DNA of 64,000 nt from positions 254,824-318,823 of the forward strand of contig AZLU01000003.1 of the NCBI GenBank assembly GCA_002224055.1. The letters run 5' to 3'. This DNA is from Pezizomycotina sp. ARF18 (Eukaryota; Ascomycota). The notes below the pieces were generated by a model. The model worked only from the letters and a program-made list of their open reading frames with translations, had not been told where the DNA came from and searched no databases. Position 1 is the first letter of the stretch. Each line of letters begins with the position of its first letter. Positions 21,802 through 32,174 of this stretch are shown one piece after another. The translations under genes were made by a program, and so were the position numbers.

Positions 21802-22810
21802 ATGAATTTTAGGGAACTAGTCCGTAGAATAGTGGCTACTGAGATTAGTAGCTATTGTGAACATAATTTACTCCTCGACAGGATGAAGCGCCGACCTGAG
21901 GCTTCCCTTCACATCGTACAACCTCTCCAGCTCCGTCCAAAGCGCGAACGGCGTCCTCGTATATTTCACATTCAACGAAGTGAGGATCGCATCGTCGATG
22001 TTACGCAGGAGGATACCCAGGGCCCTCGCCTTGAAAGATTCGTCGTGTGCTGGGCTTTTGTAGTCTGCAGAACGGAGATAATTGTACAGTCCTTCCTCTT
22101 CGAACGTCGCCCACATCCGTAGCGCCCAAGCCTTGTAGTTTTTGCGACCCTGAGGTTCGGAAGGGCGCTGGTATCGCTGCCTAGCGAGACTCGCCTGGTG
22201 CCCTTTATTTTAAGTGGACTTGGTGGGCTTACAGGTGCGGGCGTTGCCCTTGCACTTGCCGATGAGCGGACGGATGGAGCTTTGTCCGAATGTTTGCTCG
22301 GGATACTAGGGTAGAGGGAATTCTATCGGTAAATCCGGACATTGAAGTTCCCAGTTCGAAATCGTACGGTTCTTGGCCCTGGTGGAACCGTTCCCGTGGC
22401 TTCCCGCTTGAATCGCTGTAGGAGGTCGAGGAAGAGCGATTACTCCGCGCACCATGGTCAAACTCGCTGTCCCAGGGAATGTCGGTGACGCGCTTCTGAA
22501 TGGGGGGCCAGTATTCGACCCGCCGAAGTCGGACATACTGTCCCATGGGTATGTCGGTGTCGTGTGCCTTGGTGGCTCCATTCGAGGGCAGAGAGATTAT
22601 ACTGCGCACGGATTTCCTCGAGAGAATCATATGATGCGTTTAGGGGGAACGAGCCCGAGTTACTCCTTGATCGGTCACAGGCAGACTGCGGGCGCTCTGG
22701 AACTTTATCCTTGGAGGTAGAGCTAGATCTAGAGCTAGGTCTAGAGCTAGGTGCCGGTGACCCGCGGCCGGAGTAGTAAACGGAGTCCGGAGTATTCGAT
22801 CGCGACATTG
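21802..22810 (-). mobile_element. gag-like fossil with long Ser-rich leader, copy 7
   Basis: The longest copy. The leader starts near 22808 with a Ser/Pro/Arg-rich segment (SRPSSRSSSTSKDKVPERP), followed by proline- and serine-rich sequence to about 22230. The gag module then shows N-Y-K-A-W-A-L-R-M, E-E-E-G-L-Y-N-Y-L, LLRNIDDAILTSLN and ALWTELERLYDVKGSL, ending near 21868. The module end matches the UBN2 family form W-x-x-L-E-x-x-Y. No pol downstream. Broken, with several interruptions. The leader-plus-gag layout matches copies 2 and 9, suggesting one ancestral protein with a disordered N-terminus. Confidence 0.65.
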
Positions 22811-23419
22811 CGGCAGCGATTTTGGCTATTGCCTTGCTTAGAAGTCTTGATTGATGGCCACGGCTGTAGATTTTAGGTCAGTTAATTCCAAAGAGAAAAG
22901 CGGTGCTGCGAGGATTTCTGATATGAGAGTGTGTCGGTGATTCTTGGTCAAAGCTGAAGTAGGGCGTCTTTAAATACTCAGGATAACCTATCTCCTTTCA
23001 GCTGGAGCTACAAGCTTGTTGTTTCTCCATTATCGATATATCCTTGATATGTTTCGTATCATGGTATAGTACGGAATAATTCTGTAGCGTGTACTTTACA
23101 ACCAACGGACAGACGCCCGATGCAAGTGGACGATACTCTAGAACAAGGAGAATATTAGAACGGAGCCTAAAGTTCGTGTACTAGACCCATCGGTTATACA
23201 AATTGCGTTGCAAGCTTATACGCCGGCTTCCCAGTTTAGTTATTCACGAACATTGGAATCGGGTTTGCACGTGACTTCCATTGAATAAAATCCTAGTCTT
23301 TAAAGGTTTGTGCGTGATATTAGAATATTGAGAGCTTCGAACTGAGTATTCTTCGTACTGAGTTCTATCAGTGACATAATTATTCACGGTGAGCGTATAA
23401 GCCCGAGATTTGCGTCTTA
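22811..23419. other. intergenic, no supported gene
   Basis: AT-rich spacer; no domain-bearing frame. Confidence 0.4.
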
Positions 23420-23905
23420 AATTAGAATGGAAGATATTTGATTACTGAGGGGAAGAAATTCGTAGTTCTACCGTGAAAGATGTGCCCACTTATATTCCCG
23501 ATCGGCATACCCCAATCCCAATCCCAGTATGTCGGTTCTTCAAACCACAGAAGACCATCAAGTCCTAAGAAGGCTGGCAACCCAAGGGATCCGCGACTTC
23601 TTCCGGAGCGAATTTGGCCTGAAGTTGCTTCCAAAGCTCTCGTGGTGACGTGCGGATCACGGTCTTCCAATCAAACATCCCAAGATTGAATCGTCCATGT
23701 GGCATAAGATCAATCCCATAACACGTCCTCTAGCACTATCGCCAGTCAGATACGCAGCACCTTGGTTGAGATACTCCAGGCTTGAACACTTGATATACTG
23801 GTCGAGGCCTCCTCCATGAGCAATGCGCGCATGCGCAGCGACCAGGGAAGCCAGTTCTCGCCACCCTTCAGCGGCGGGATAGTGTTGACGACCGGCATTT
23901 TCTGT
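23420..23905 (-). mobile_element. gag-like fossil (Ty1/copia type), copy 8
   Basis: The minus-strand start at about 23899 gives IPPLKGGENWLPWSLRMRAL and an M-E-E segment, the cleanest example of the module's opening. The remainder to 23420 is scattered over frames and includes a Trp-rich stretch near the end. Broken, several interruptions. Gag module only. Confidence 0.65.
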
Positions 23906-24307
23906 TCAAGTTTGACGTTTTGGATTGGAGTTTGCTTTTTATCTAGCGCTGAATTTCTTGTGTTCTTGGTATTGTAGATTTAGGGCTTTGGGCTATACGG
24001 CTAGTCCTCTGCATCAGATTTGTCGAGATATGAGTCGGAAAAAGCACGAGAATAATTTTTAGTCGACCTGAAGCCTTCCATAACTGTGACTTCGTGAATT
24101 CAAGTTTAAGCGGAAAACTTACTTGAGACCTGCTTCCTTGCTTTCTTCTGGCTTTTTGCTATCGCTATTGTCGTTGTAGACTAGCTGCGCAAGTCTGCGG
24201 AGGACAAAGGAGGCCGGTGAACTTACCGCAGTCGAAGTTTTGTTTGATTGGGAATAGAATAAAGTGGAAATTGAAAGCTTTTGGGTATCCGAGGATTCAT
24301 GCGCGCT
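23906..24307. other. intergenic, no supported gene
   Basis: Spacer of mixed composition between copy 8 of the gag-like set and the fold-back element. No gene recognised. Confidence 0.35.
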
Positions 24308-24323
24308 AGCCTCGAGACCAGGC

Positions 24324-24356
<33 letters not shown>

Positions 24357-24501
24357 CAAGGTAAGTACTTTATTAGTAGTAGTTGGTAATAATTAGAAGT
24401 TAAAATACCGCTTGAATTTTTTCTTACCTCATCCCACACTTTGTTTAAATTCATTACATGTACTACTACTACAATCTACGGCCCGCCTGGTCTCGAGGCT
24501 A
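24308..24501. mobile_element. small fold-back / MITE-like element with 19-bp inverted ends
   Basis: TAGCCTCGAGACCAGGCGG (24308-24326) recurs exactly inverted as CCGCCTGGTCTCGAGGCTA near 24483-24501. Inside the left arm is a T run of about 28. The inner part also contains a shorter opposed pair, TAGTAGTAG (near 24375) and TACTACTACTAC (near 24461). The ~195-bp unit could fold back on itself almost completely. It has no coding capacity. A non-autonomous DNA element is the simplest reading. Confidence 0.55.
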
Positions 24502-24560
24502 CATGCTCGCAGATATATTACTTCCCCTTTTTTTTTCTTCTTCAAAAAAAGAAATAAATA

Positions 24561-24591
<31 letters not shown>

Positions 24592-25329
24592 ATCAATTAG
24601 AAATGCAGTCTATGTAACCCACATGAGCATTCCTGGCCCGTAACATTAAATTCTCATTAAGGAACGACCGTTAATAATCCATCGAAAACCCAAACCTCCT
24701 CCGTCGTCTTCTTTGAAGCCTCTTATAATTGTTTCCTTTCCAGCTCAGATACTTGCTCTTAGTTGTGAAGAACAAATACGGCTGCACATTTGCCACAAAA
24801 GGCAAAAGAGTTACTCGGTTTCTAATTGTCCCTACGATCTGTACGAATAAGTCCATAGTGACTTTAGTTTTAGAATCTTTGAACTCGGACCATCACTTCG
24901 AAAAGATATGGTCAATAATCTACCACGTAGAATAGAGAATTTGAAAGTCAAGTCTGCCCTGATTGTAGGAAACAGGATTCAAAATAGTCTCGCGAACAAC
25001 CCTCTGTGCGTGCTTAAGCGTGCAATGGATTGTCTTCGCAACGAGATTCGAATCATATTCTCCATCGCTTCCCAGACGACTACAAAAAACTACGTATTAT
25101 AGAAAGAATTCATTTCTTTTCATAACGTATTTCGCAGGCAGAAATGAACTTCAAAAGGAGAAGAAAAATAATGCCTTGATCGAAGAAGATGCTTTTGAAA
25201 GCAAAACAATTCTAGTACGCTTCGCAGAGTAATTAATCCACTACATAACGAGAAATTAATTCAAGAAAATCAAAAAAAAAAAAAAAATCCCATATATGAA
25301 AATATCCTATAATATCGTCCTTCAATCAT
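24502..25329. other. intergenic with simple AAAT tract
   Basis: Contains an (A3-4)T tract (24545-24592). Short plus-strand frames at 24729-25232 (62-70 codons) have no recognisable domain. Confidence 0.4.
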
Positions 25330-25740
25330 TTACTCCCAGATAGATTTCCCGCGTTTCCCCCAAAATACCTTGTTCAATCCGAGCTTCGCATCAATGTCTT
25401 TGATTCCATCGGCGCCTCTCATCGGAACGTCGTCCATCAAGCCCTGCGAATCCTTCTTGTCGGCCATGAACGTTGCAGCAGAGAACGAGGAGAAGGACTT
25501 GAGGTTGTCGCTAGTGTTGCTGTTGATTTCACTAACTTCGCCTACGCCGTAGCCGTCGTGATCGTGATCGTGGCTCTTGCCAAAGGTTACGTACATCCTG
25601 GCATACTCTACAGCCTGCGGCGAGTTCCTCACGTCAACAATGTGTCGCATCCACTTCATCGCATTCTTGAAGTACTTCTCTAATTCCGCAATTTCGGCGA
25701 GCTTTTCGCTAGAAGCTTTCTTTTCTCGGTAGGTGGACAT
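25330..25740 (-). CDS. small paralog-family protein, copy a (intact)
   Basis: An unrecognised protein of about 136 residues from the ATG at 25740. Its conserved core is EKLAEIAELEKYFKNAMKWM, then an H-I-V-D segment and NSPQAVEYARMYVTFG. The same pattern occurs in the copies at 26865-27228 and 29794-30141. After the core comes a His/Asp-rich stretch (HDHDHDGYG), then Ser-rich sequence and a C-terminus ending in RGKSIWE. An in-frame upstream ATG at 25854 would add a hydrophobic, signal-like leader (MRFLFVSCICLLTSLFELC). However, an acceptor-like CTATCTCAG lies immediately before the ATG at 25740, and similar acceptors precede both paralogs, so the shorter start with an upstream intron is preferred. 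The core is predicted helical. Function unknown. Confidence 0.6.
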   Translation of the reverse strand: MSTYREKKASSEKLAEIAELEKYFKNAMKWMRHIVDVRNSPQAVEYARMYVTFGKSHDHDHDGYGVGEVSEINSNTSDNLKSFSSFSAATFMADKKDSQGLMDDVPMRGADGIKDIDAKLGLNKVFWGKRGKSIWE

Positions 25741-26864
25741 CCTGAGATAGGTGTTCGTGGGACGGGATGAGGTAAGGTAATGGATCGTCCTAGATTGACA
25801 TAGTTCAAAGAGGCTAGTTAGCAAACAGATACACGAGACAAAAAGGAAGCGCAATAGATTTTAAAAGTGAACGCAGGGTTAGTATTTGATTCGTCTATGA
25901 CTGACTATAGAAAGAAGGGGTCGAGTTTCATAAAGAGGCTTACGACGCCAACCGAGTGACGAAAGTCGAAGCTTGTTGCCTGTGAATGCGCGTACTCGAG
26001 ATGTCTGGCTTTGAGGATTGAAACGGTGAGTTTCAAAGGAGAGGCTTTTGGTGAAGCGGCTTTTATTATAACAGTGCGAATGTAAAACATTACTACTATA
26101 TTGATAATAATATGGAGTTCATAGCCGTATTAAATTATTACTAGCTAAGTAAACCCACAGCGAACTAAATTAGTAAAATTTGTACGTGAACGGAGCAAAG
26201 CTCTAACTTATGGCGCTTGTTTTCTCAGACTTGAGAAAGAATGACGTCTGCCTTGAGCTCAGAATGTAGGATAGTGCAATAACAAGCATATTTATAGCGT
26301 ACTAACCGAAAGATACAGAACATTCAGTCACGCTTTACGTCATTCGTACTGTGTCCTTGATCTCTGTGGCATCTTCGAATGGCTTCCTAAGTTTCTACGT
26401 AGTTCATGGTACCAGTCTGCGCTCGCTGACCGCAAGGCAAGAACAAATCCCAATTTTACTCTTTGGAATGGCAAGAACGATTGTGCACGAAGAAATAAGG
26501 TATAATACAGCTACAGAGATTTATTCCGCCTACAGACGTTTGTTACGGGAAAGAACTCCCGACTTGACCACCAGAGATCAAGGAGCAAACACAGAGAGAG
26601 GGACTTAGAAATGCTACAATAAGAATTGGTAGGAAAAGAGACATTCTGGCTTGGTTTACTTGCGTCTTATATTGCCGTACTATATCGAGGGGCTCCATCG
26701 CATATTATCGAGGAAGAAGATGACAAAAGAAAAGCTCTGACTATTTGAACATGATATGGTCGCGCGAAAGAAAAGAAAAGAAAAGAAACCATCTTAATGA
26801 AAGAGCACTCTGTATTAATTCGATTAAGAAGAGAAGAAAAAAGTTCCCAAATAATTCCACTCAC
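25741..26864. other. intergenic and 3' part of paralog b
   Basis: The right end (26810-26864) fits a 55-bp intron on the minus strand (donor GTGAGT at 26864, acceptor ATACAG at 26812) within or after paralog b. The 85-codon plus-strand frame at 26351-26608 is unrecognised. An AAAAG tract lies at 26770-26789. Confidence 0.4.
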
Positions 26865-27228
26865 TTGGCCCAAATGCTTCTTGATTTCTTGGACCAGAAT
26901 GCTTGATAATTGAGATTCAGGTTCTCGTAGGGATCCTGAGAGCTGTCGTTTCGCTTCATCGGGACTTCCGTCTTTTCCCCTGAGGTTGGAAGGCCGGCCG
27001 ACGTTCAAGACATCCTCCTCCGGCTCTTGGACTTCCTTATAGTGCGTGTCAGCGAATTTGACGTACAGCTTGGCGTAACCGATTGCTTCAGGTGAATTTG
27101 AATCCGGACGATTCGTCGGAGATCTTTGATTGCTAATGCAACCAGGTGTTCGAGTTCGGCCACCTCAGACAGGCGGTCGCTGTAAGCCGCACGTGCTGCG
27201 AGGTGGGGAAGTTGCTCGTCTTGGCCAT
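26865..27228 (-). CDS. small paralog-family protein, copy b, frame-broken
   Basis: Second member of the family at 25330-25740. The likely start is the ATG at 27228, preceded 15 bases upstream by an acceptor-like CCCTTCAG. The core reads YSDRLSEVAELEHLVALAIK, then R-R-I-V-R and NSPEAIGYAKLYVKFADTHY, matching copy a residue for residue in layout. A polar tail follows, ending Q-E-I-K-K-H-L-G-Q at a GTGAGT donor. Two frame changes interrupt it, at CC runs (27104-27105 and 27187-27188 on plus). Each is corrected by a third C, and the corrected readings are supported by the alignment to copy a. Probably intact in the organism. Function unknown. Confidence 0.6.
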
Positions 27229-27607
27229 TGTTCCGGTACAGCTCTGAAGGGATTAGTAAAAATGTTAGCAAACATGATTAGAAGTAAACAAGATTCTGGG
27301 TTTAACTTGGGAGTTAATAGGAATAGATTAAGAGTACTTACTGTATTTGGATTTGACGAAAAATTGAAGAAATGAGAAGGTTTTGTGTAAAGGATACTGC
27401 TTGAGTACATCGCAGAAGGGAAGGTAAAGGATGGGTATGATAGGAGAACTTGTTGTAGATGTCCTTTTTTGAAAGAAGAAAGAGAACTGAGTAGTAGAAA
27501 ATTTTCGAGGCTGTTTGAATTTTGGATGATGATTGAATGTTGGTGACAGGTAAATGGAGGACAGGTTATATTTATAATAAAAACAATTTGGCCTCTCAGA
27601 TCAACAC

Positions 27608-27640
<33 letters not shown>

Positions 27641-28016
27641 AAACTACTACAAGTACTTGGCAGTTCTTTCTTTTTTAAAAAAAAAAAGAATAAATAAATA
27701 AATTAGGGTTTAGGGCTAAGAGCAAATATCTACTAGCTAAATATTATTTATTTATTTGTTTTGTTTTTACTGCTACTGAAGTATTGTTGATGTATTTATT
27801 CTATCGTGGGGGAGTGATTGTGATTTGTGTCAGGAGTCGATCCTACTCATTATAGCGGGGATGTGTGCAGCCATGGGATGGACTATATTCAAAGGAAGTG
27901 ACCCTCTGGCTTTCTAGAATACTCCTGTGCGGCATCGGCCATAGTAAGACCACATTGAATCGTAAGTCACCGGTTTCTAGGTTTAGACAGGCTTCAATCT
28001 CTTACCATCGTCATAA
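27229..28016. other. intergenic with opposed T/A runs
   Basis: T12 followed directly by a long A run (27608-27643) forms a perfect fold-back of pure A/T, and a second smaller T/A pair lies at 27671-27689. A TTTAGGGTTTAGGG-like bit at 27704 is too short to be telomeric. No gene. Confidence 0.45.
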
Positions 28017-28292
28017 ATGAATAAGGATCAAACGGCAAAGTCAGTAACTGATGAGTTGATTCTGAATATATTATCACAACTGCCCTCTTCGAAGCGAAAT
28101 GAACCCCATGGAAATCAAATGAATCTTTCTCCTATCCATAGCCAAGGTGATCGCCAAAACAATCAGAGAGAATACCATGGAAGTGGGCGAAAATCCTGCA
28201 TGCAAGAGATTCAGTACCGATTAGATCACAATAAGAAAGTACTATTTCTAGCCCTTTCTAATCTCCTCAAACCCCGTAGCGAGGTTCTTTAA
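28017..28292 (+). pseudogene. possible F-box N-terminus remnant
   Basis: The plus-strand frame opens with VTDELILNILSQLPSSK, which resembles the start of an F-box (usual form L-P-x-E-(L/I)-L-x-x-I-x-x-x-L-P), a domain that hooks substrates to SCF ubiquitin ligases. The rest of the 91 codons does not continue the motif, and there is no second half downstream. The match is short and could be chance. Confidence 0.25.
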
Positions 28293-29217
28293 GCGAATCC
28301 TTTCTCTCACTTCAAGTAACTCAAGTACATAAAAGTCTCGAAGCGGCTAGAGCTAATTCCGATCCAAATAACGAGAAATTCGAAAATCTTCCTTTGCGAT
28401 ATTAACTAAACCGCCCATGTGAGAGTTTGTAGGCGCGTAGTATTGGGAATCTAGCTTTCAGATTAATTCCACGAGGGGAAAGTGCTTAGTAGCACGAGTT
28501 ATATAGGCAGTTTGAATGCTTTAGTTTTATAGTTAATACTGCAATCATGATATTAAAGTGAAGATAGGCTTCTTGAGCGCAGCATTCTCTTGTTGTTTAA
28601 TGACACCCTTTGCCAAGTTTTATAGCGCAGTTCAGGAATACAAAGTACTTTGCATACGGATCTTTCGTACTACGAAAGTCTCCTTTTTTTTTTTCTTTTT
28701 TTTTTTTTTGTAACACCCATTCAATTAGCAAACTAATCCGAATCTGACCCCTAATAAGTTTCTCTAACTCCTACTACTAGCATTGCAATAGACGATAGGA
28801 GAAATTTCTTTGGTATTCTGATCGTCTCCGTGAGCTTTTAGAATTCTTGAATCTTTTTCATGACCTTGACACACGTAATAAGACTCTTAATTGACATGAT
28901 AATTCAGTCCTTAAAAAAAAAGAATGAGCTAAAAAAAAAAAAATTCCTACTGCAGGACATAATCCCTAGATATTAAGAAGTACTCGTGCAGTATATGATG
29001 AATCATGTAGAAATGCTAAGGATGTAAGGGAAAAAGAAGAGTAAGAAAGCGAAATAATAGAAGTAACACCAAGCCACCGACTACCAAGAACCGCCACATA
29101 AAAGTTCCAATTTCCTCATAGCCCGGTACGGAGACGCAGTGCTATATGTTGGAACACCGTGAAGAGGGATCGATCCTTTGGTTGATTGATGGAGATGATG
29201 GGGGAAAGCTCCCCTAT
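28293..29217. other. intergenic, no supported gene
   Basis: T-rich tract at 28683-28709 and A-rich tracts at 28913-28944. No gene recognised. Confidence 0.4.
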
Positions 29218-29760
29218 TTATGTACAATAAGGCATATACATGATGTATGGTAATGGTGTTCCTACACTATAAGCTTCAGAAAGTCGAATCATGATCGACG
29301 GCGCCAACGAGTCGTTAATGTAACGCATAACTTTCTTTCTCTGAAGAGCGTGGTCGATGTGAGCGTCTCCATCTGCGATCCATAGATGACACTCGAACAC
29401 TTCCTGGACCATCCGCTTGTTGAAGTTACGTTTTCCAGGCTTTATAGTTGGACGCACCGCGCAGGATCGGGATGGCTTGCAACGTGGTAGGCGCCCATCG
29501 GGACTTATATTGACTGCGCTAACAGCGGTAGTAGCAGGAGTCGGAGCAAGAACCGAAGCGCGGGTGACAACAGGGACACCAGCGGAAGTGGAAGAACTCG
29601 ACGGAGGGGAGGCAGTCGTCGGAGCAGAATAGACCTTGGAAATAGAAGTCTTGGAGCTAGAAACCTTCAAGCCGGAATCCTTAACGCTACAATCCTTGAT
29701 GCTCGAATCTTCGACGGTGGAATCCTTGTAGACGGGAATTTTCTTGATAGAAATCTTGGT
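29218..29760 (-). mobile_element. gag-like fossil with Ser/Thr/Pro leader, copy 9
   Basis: The leader is rich in S, T, P and A (TTASPPSSSSTSAGVPVV), preceded by repeated short S-K / S-T units. It is followed by an IPILRGASNYKAW module start (near 29450) and, in another frame, KKVMRYINDSLAPSIMIRLSEA, the UBN2-like middle. Broken, about two interruptions. Gag module only. It sits directly downstream (minus sense) of paralog c, the third member of the small protein family. Confidence 0.6.
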
Positions 29761-29793
29761 GGTGGAGGACCAGATGAATTTTCTGCCGTTCTT

Positions 29794-30141
29794 TCAGAAC
29801 GCATCATTCAAATCCAAATCGGCATAGATGTCCCCGCTGGCAACGGCGCTGCTGACGGTGATTGAACGGGAAAGCCTCCTGTCGATCCTAGTGCATGGCC
29901 TCGTCTTCTGGATTTGGTCTCCGTGGCTGATAATGTCGGTCTCAGCGTTGACAGCGTCGGAGCAAGCGCTCTTGTTGGTGCTATTTGAAAACGTACGTGG
30001 CGGCGTACTCTTGGCATTCCGGCATCTTAAGAACCTCGGCGATGTGTTTGAAATGTCTGACAGCCTTGTAGACAAGAGACTCTACTTCAGCGATAGCTGC
30101 AATCTGAGCCTGTTTGCTTCAATTACTTCCTCGGACGGCAT
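29794..30141 (-). CDS. small paralog-family protein, copy c, frame-broken
   Basis: Third member of the family. The start is the ATG at 30141 (MPSEEVIEA), preceded about 40 bases upstream by an acceptor-like TACAG. The core reads IAAIAEVESLVYKAVRHFKH, I-A-E-V and PECQEYAATYV, aligning with copies a and b. The tail reads STNKSACSDAVNAETDIISH and later SGDIYADLDLNDAF before the stop. Two frame changes fall at TTT (30113-30115) and AAAA (29988-29991) on the plus strand; each is explained by one missing base. Spacing between the three copies is about 1.1 and 2.6 kb, all on the minus strand. Function unknown. Confidence 0.55.
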
Positions 30142-32174
30142 GTTGAGGCTTCGGATGTGATGCGCTGAGAAGTGCGTTTAAAGCTCTGTAAGCAGAGGGT
30201 TAGTAAGTCTGGAAGCGGCAAAGAATGTTATGGATGTTTTAGAGATATGCCAGTGCAGAGTTCCCCCAATATGAACAAGAACGTGGCAACTTACCCGGAG
30301 AAAGAGCAGAGGGACAGTTATCTTGTCACCGTCACGGCTGCCGCCCCCCCCCCGGGGGGGGACGTAACCGGGATTGACAAACTACTGTTGAAGAGCGCTC
30401 GGAGTATTGGTGGTAGATGGTTAGGAAGACGGAGAGATTCTCTTTATTTGAGAAAGAGGTTTAAAGCTTTTGGTGACACTATAATATAGAAGTTATTTGG
30501 GTTGGTGTCCGCGTATACAATTGTTTGCACTTGGGGATGTTTGCTATGAGAATTGAAAGGTTCTAAACAAGTGCAAAAGGTTTTTTTTGTAATAATGAAG
30601 AAAATAAGGTAAAAGGGCGGCTATTTAAGTACTACTGTTATTAAAGATTTAGCTATGCTTCAAGCCCTGCAATATGTATTCATTTCGATATTTCTCATTC
30701 ATACCAAGGTAAGAAAAAAAGGTAATCAATTCTCATTCAGAGACCAATTGCTGTTAAGTTAGATTTATAGAAATCCTCCAATTATGGATACAGCTCCACA
30801 AGAAACTAGGATCAATCGTGTAACAGATCGTACTGTGTTTTTTAAAGTTATATTAACAAGACGCTAGAGGATTTTCTCATGCGTTGCGCAAGACAAAGAA
30901 TGACAAAGAAGACTTTCGGATAGCTGGTTCGGGAAACATCAAAGCAGCAAGTATAAAAAGACTGCAGCTGCAGCTAGAATCTTCTAAGGCCTGTCAGACG
31001 CAGGAAGATAGGAGCCAACGCGATATATTACTGATCAATATCAGATCTTCCTGAAGAGATTCTCGGGACTCTTAAGGGCTGTATTGGGATAATGATTTAT
31101 CTAGGTCCAAAAGAGCAATCGCACGTCTTCCAGCAAACAAGGAGAGGCTGTCGAGTATCACATCGGCCACTCTCGCGTTGTATACATGTACTTGTCGTAG
31201 TCGGAGCTAGATTGGTGGTTGGGCGAGAAGCAGTGTGCATGTTTTTATCTCTCCTTGGACTCGCACCTCTTTCTCGAATTTCCATCATGACTAGCCAAGA
31301 TAGATTCCTTTAAAGTTACTCCCAGTTAATCAAGATGGGGGAATCAATTCTCGTAGCTCTCATTTTGTAAGGTGTAACTCCCTAAATTGGATCTAAGCAG
31401 GCGCCGACGCTAGATATAGTTGGCTTTCAATGTCGTTTAGTTACGGCGTTATAAACCAGCCAATGAGAAGCAACCTGGTAGCGGGTTGGTGATGCCCCTA
31501 TATTTTATAATGCTTGGCAACCGTTAACTTGCATAAACGTGGTTAAGCGAATAGATCGTGCTTCGGACCTTCGGTTTCGTAATTTTTTAGCTTAGTTTTG
31601 CGAAACACATTTGTGCTACCTTGGAATAGGAGGCGCATCTCGGATCTCTGGACCGAGGGTCATTAACGCAGAACAAAAATAGAAATATACCACTGGAATA
31701 GGGATGTCAGAGCTCTCGAAGGCGCTTTCACTAGCTCTAGCTTTGCCCCGCTTGGAAGCGTATCTAATCCGAATAGTTATGTTCTGAAGGACACGGCACT
31801 ACTGAGCAAGCTCAGTATAGTACACATTAAAAGATCAAAATATACATATATATAATATTCATAGTTGGCGCTTTCGATTCTACCCCTGACAGCGCCTATT
31901 GTTGTTCAAGTAATTTGAACGATGTTGATTTCATAAGCCATATAGCTCGCCCGAAATATTTAATGGACTTAGCGGTTTCAGATGAAGTTTGTATATATAG
32001 AGTTTGCGTCCGCTGTCTTGATCTTGCCAGAATATCTTCAATACACCTAATATTCCGCTTCTTACTGTCATTACCTCCTCCATTCACGTATCCTATATCA
32101 ACACCAATCCTCAAGAAAGCAGGTTTTCCGTATATTTCCAATTCAAGCAATTCGAATAGCAAGTCTCCAACAAA
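30142..32174. other. intergenic, no supported gene
   Basis: Opposing C and G runs near 30344-30360, otherwise AT-rich. Frames of 73-105 codons lack domains. The right end is the presumed promoter of the secreted cysteine-rich gene. Confidence 0.4.

Noticed and set aside
27700-27720. TTTAGGG-like telomere repeat
   Set aside because: Only two units, next to simple A/T runs; a second hit near 48000 is equally short. Not evidence of a chromosome end.
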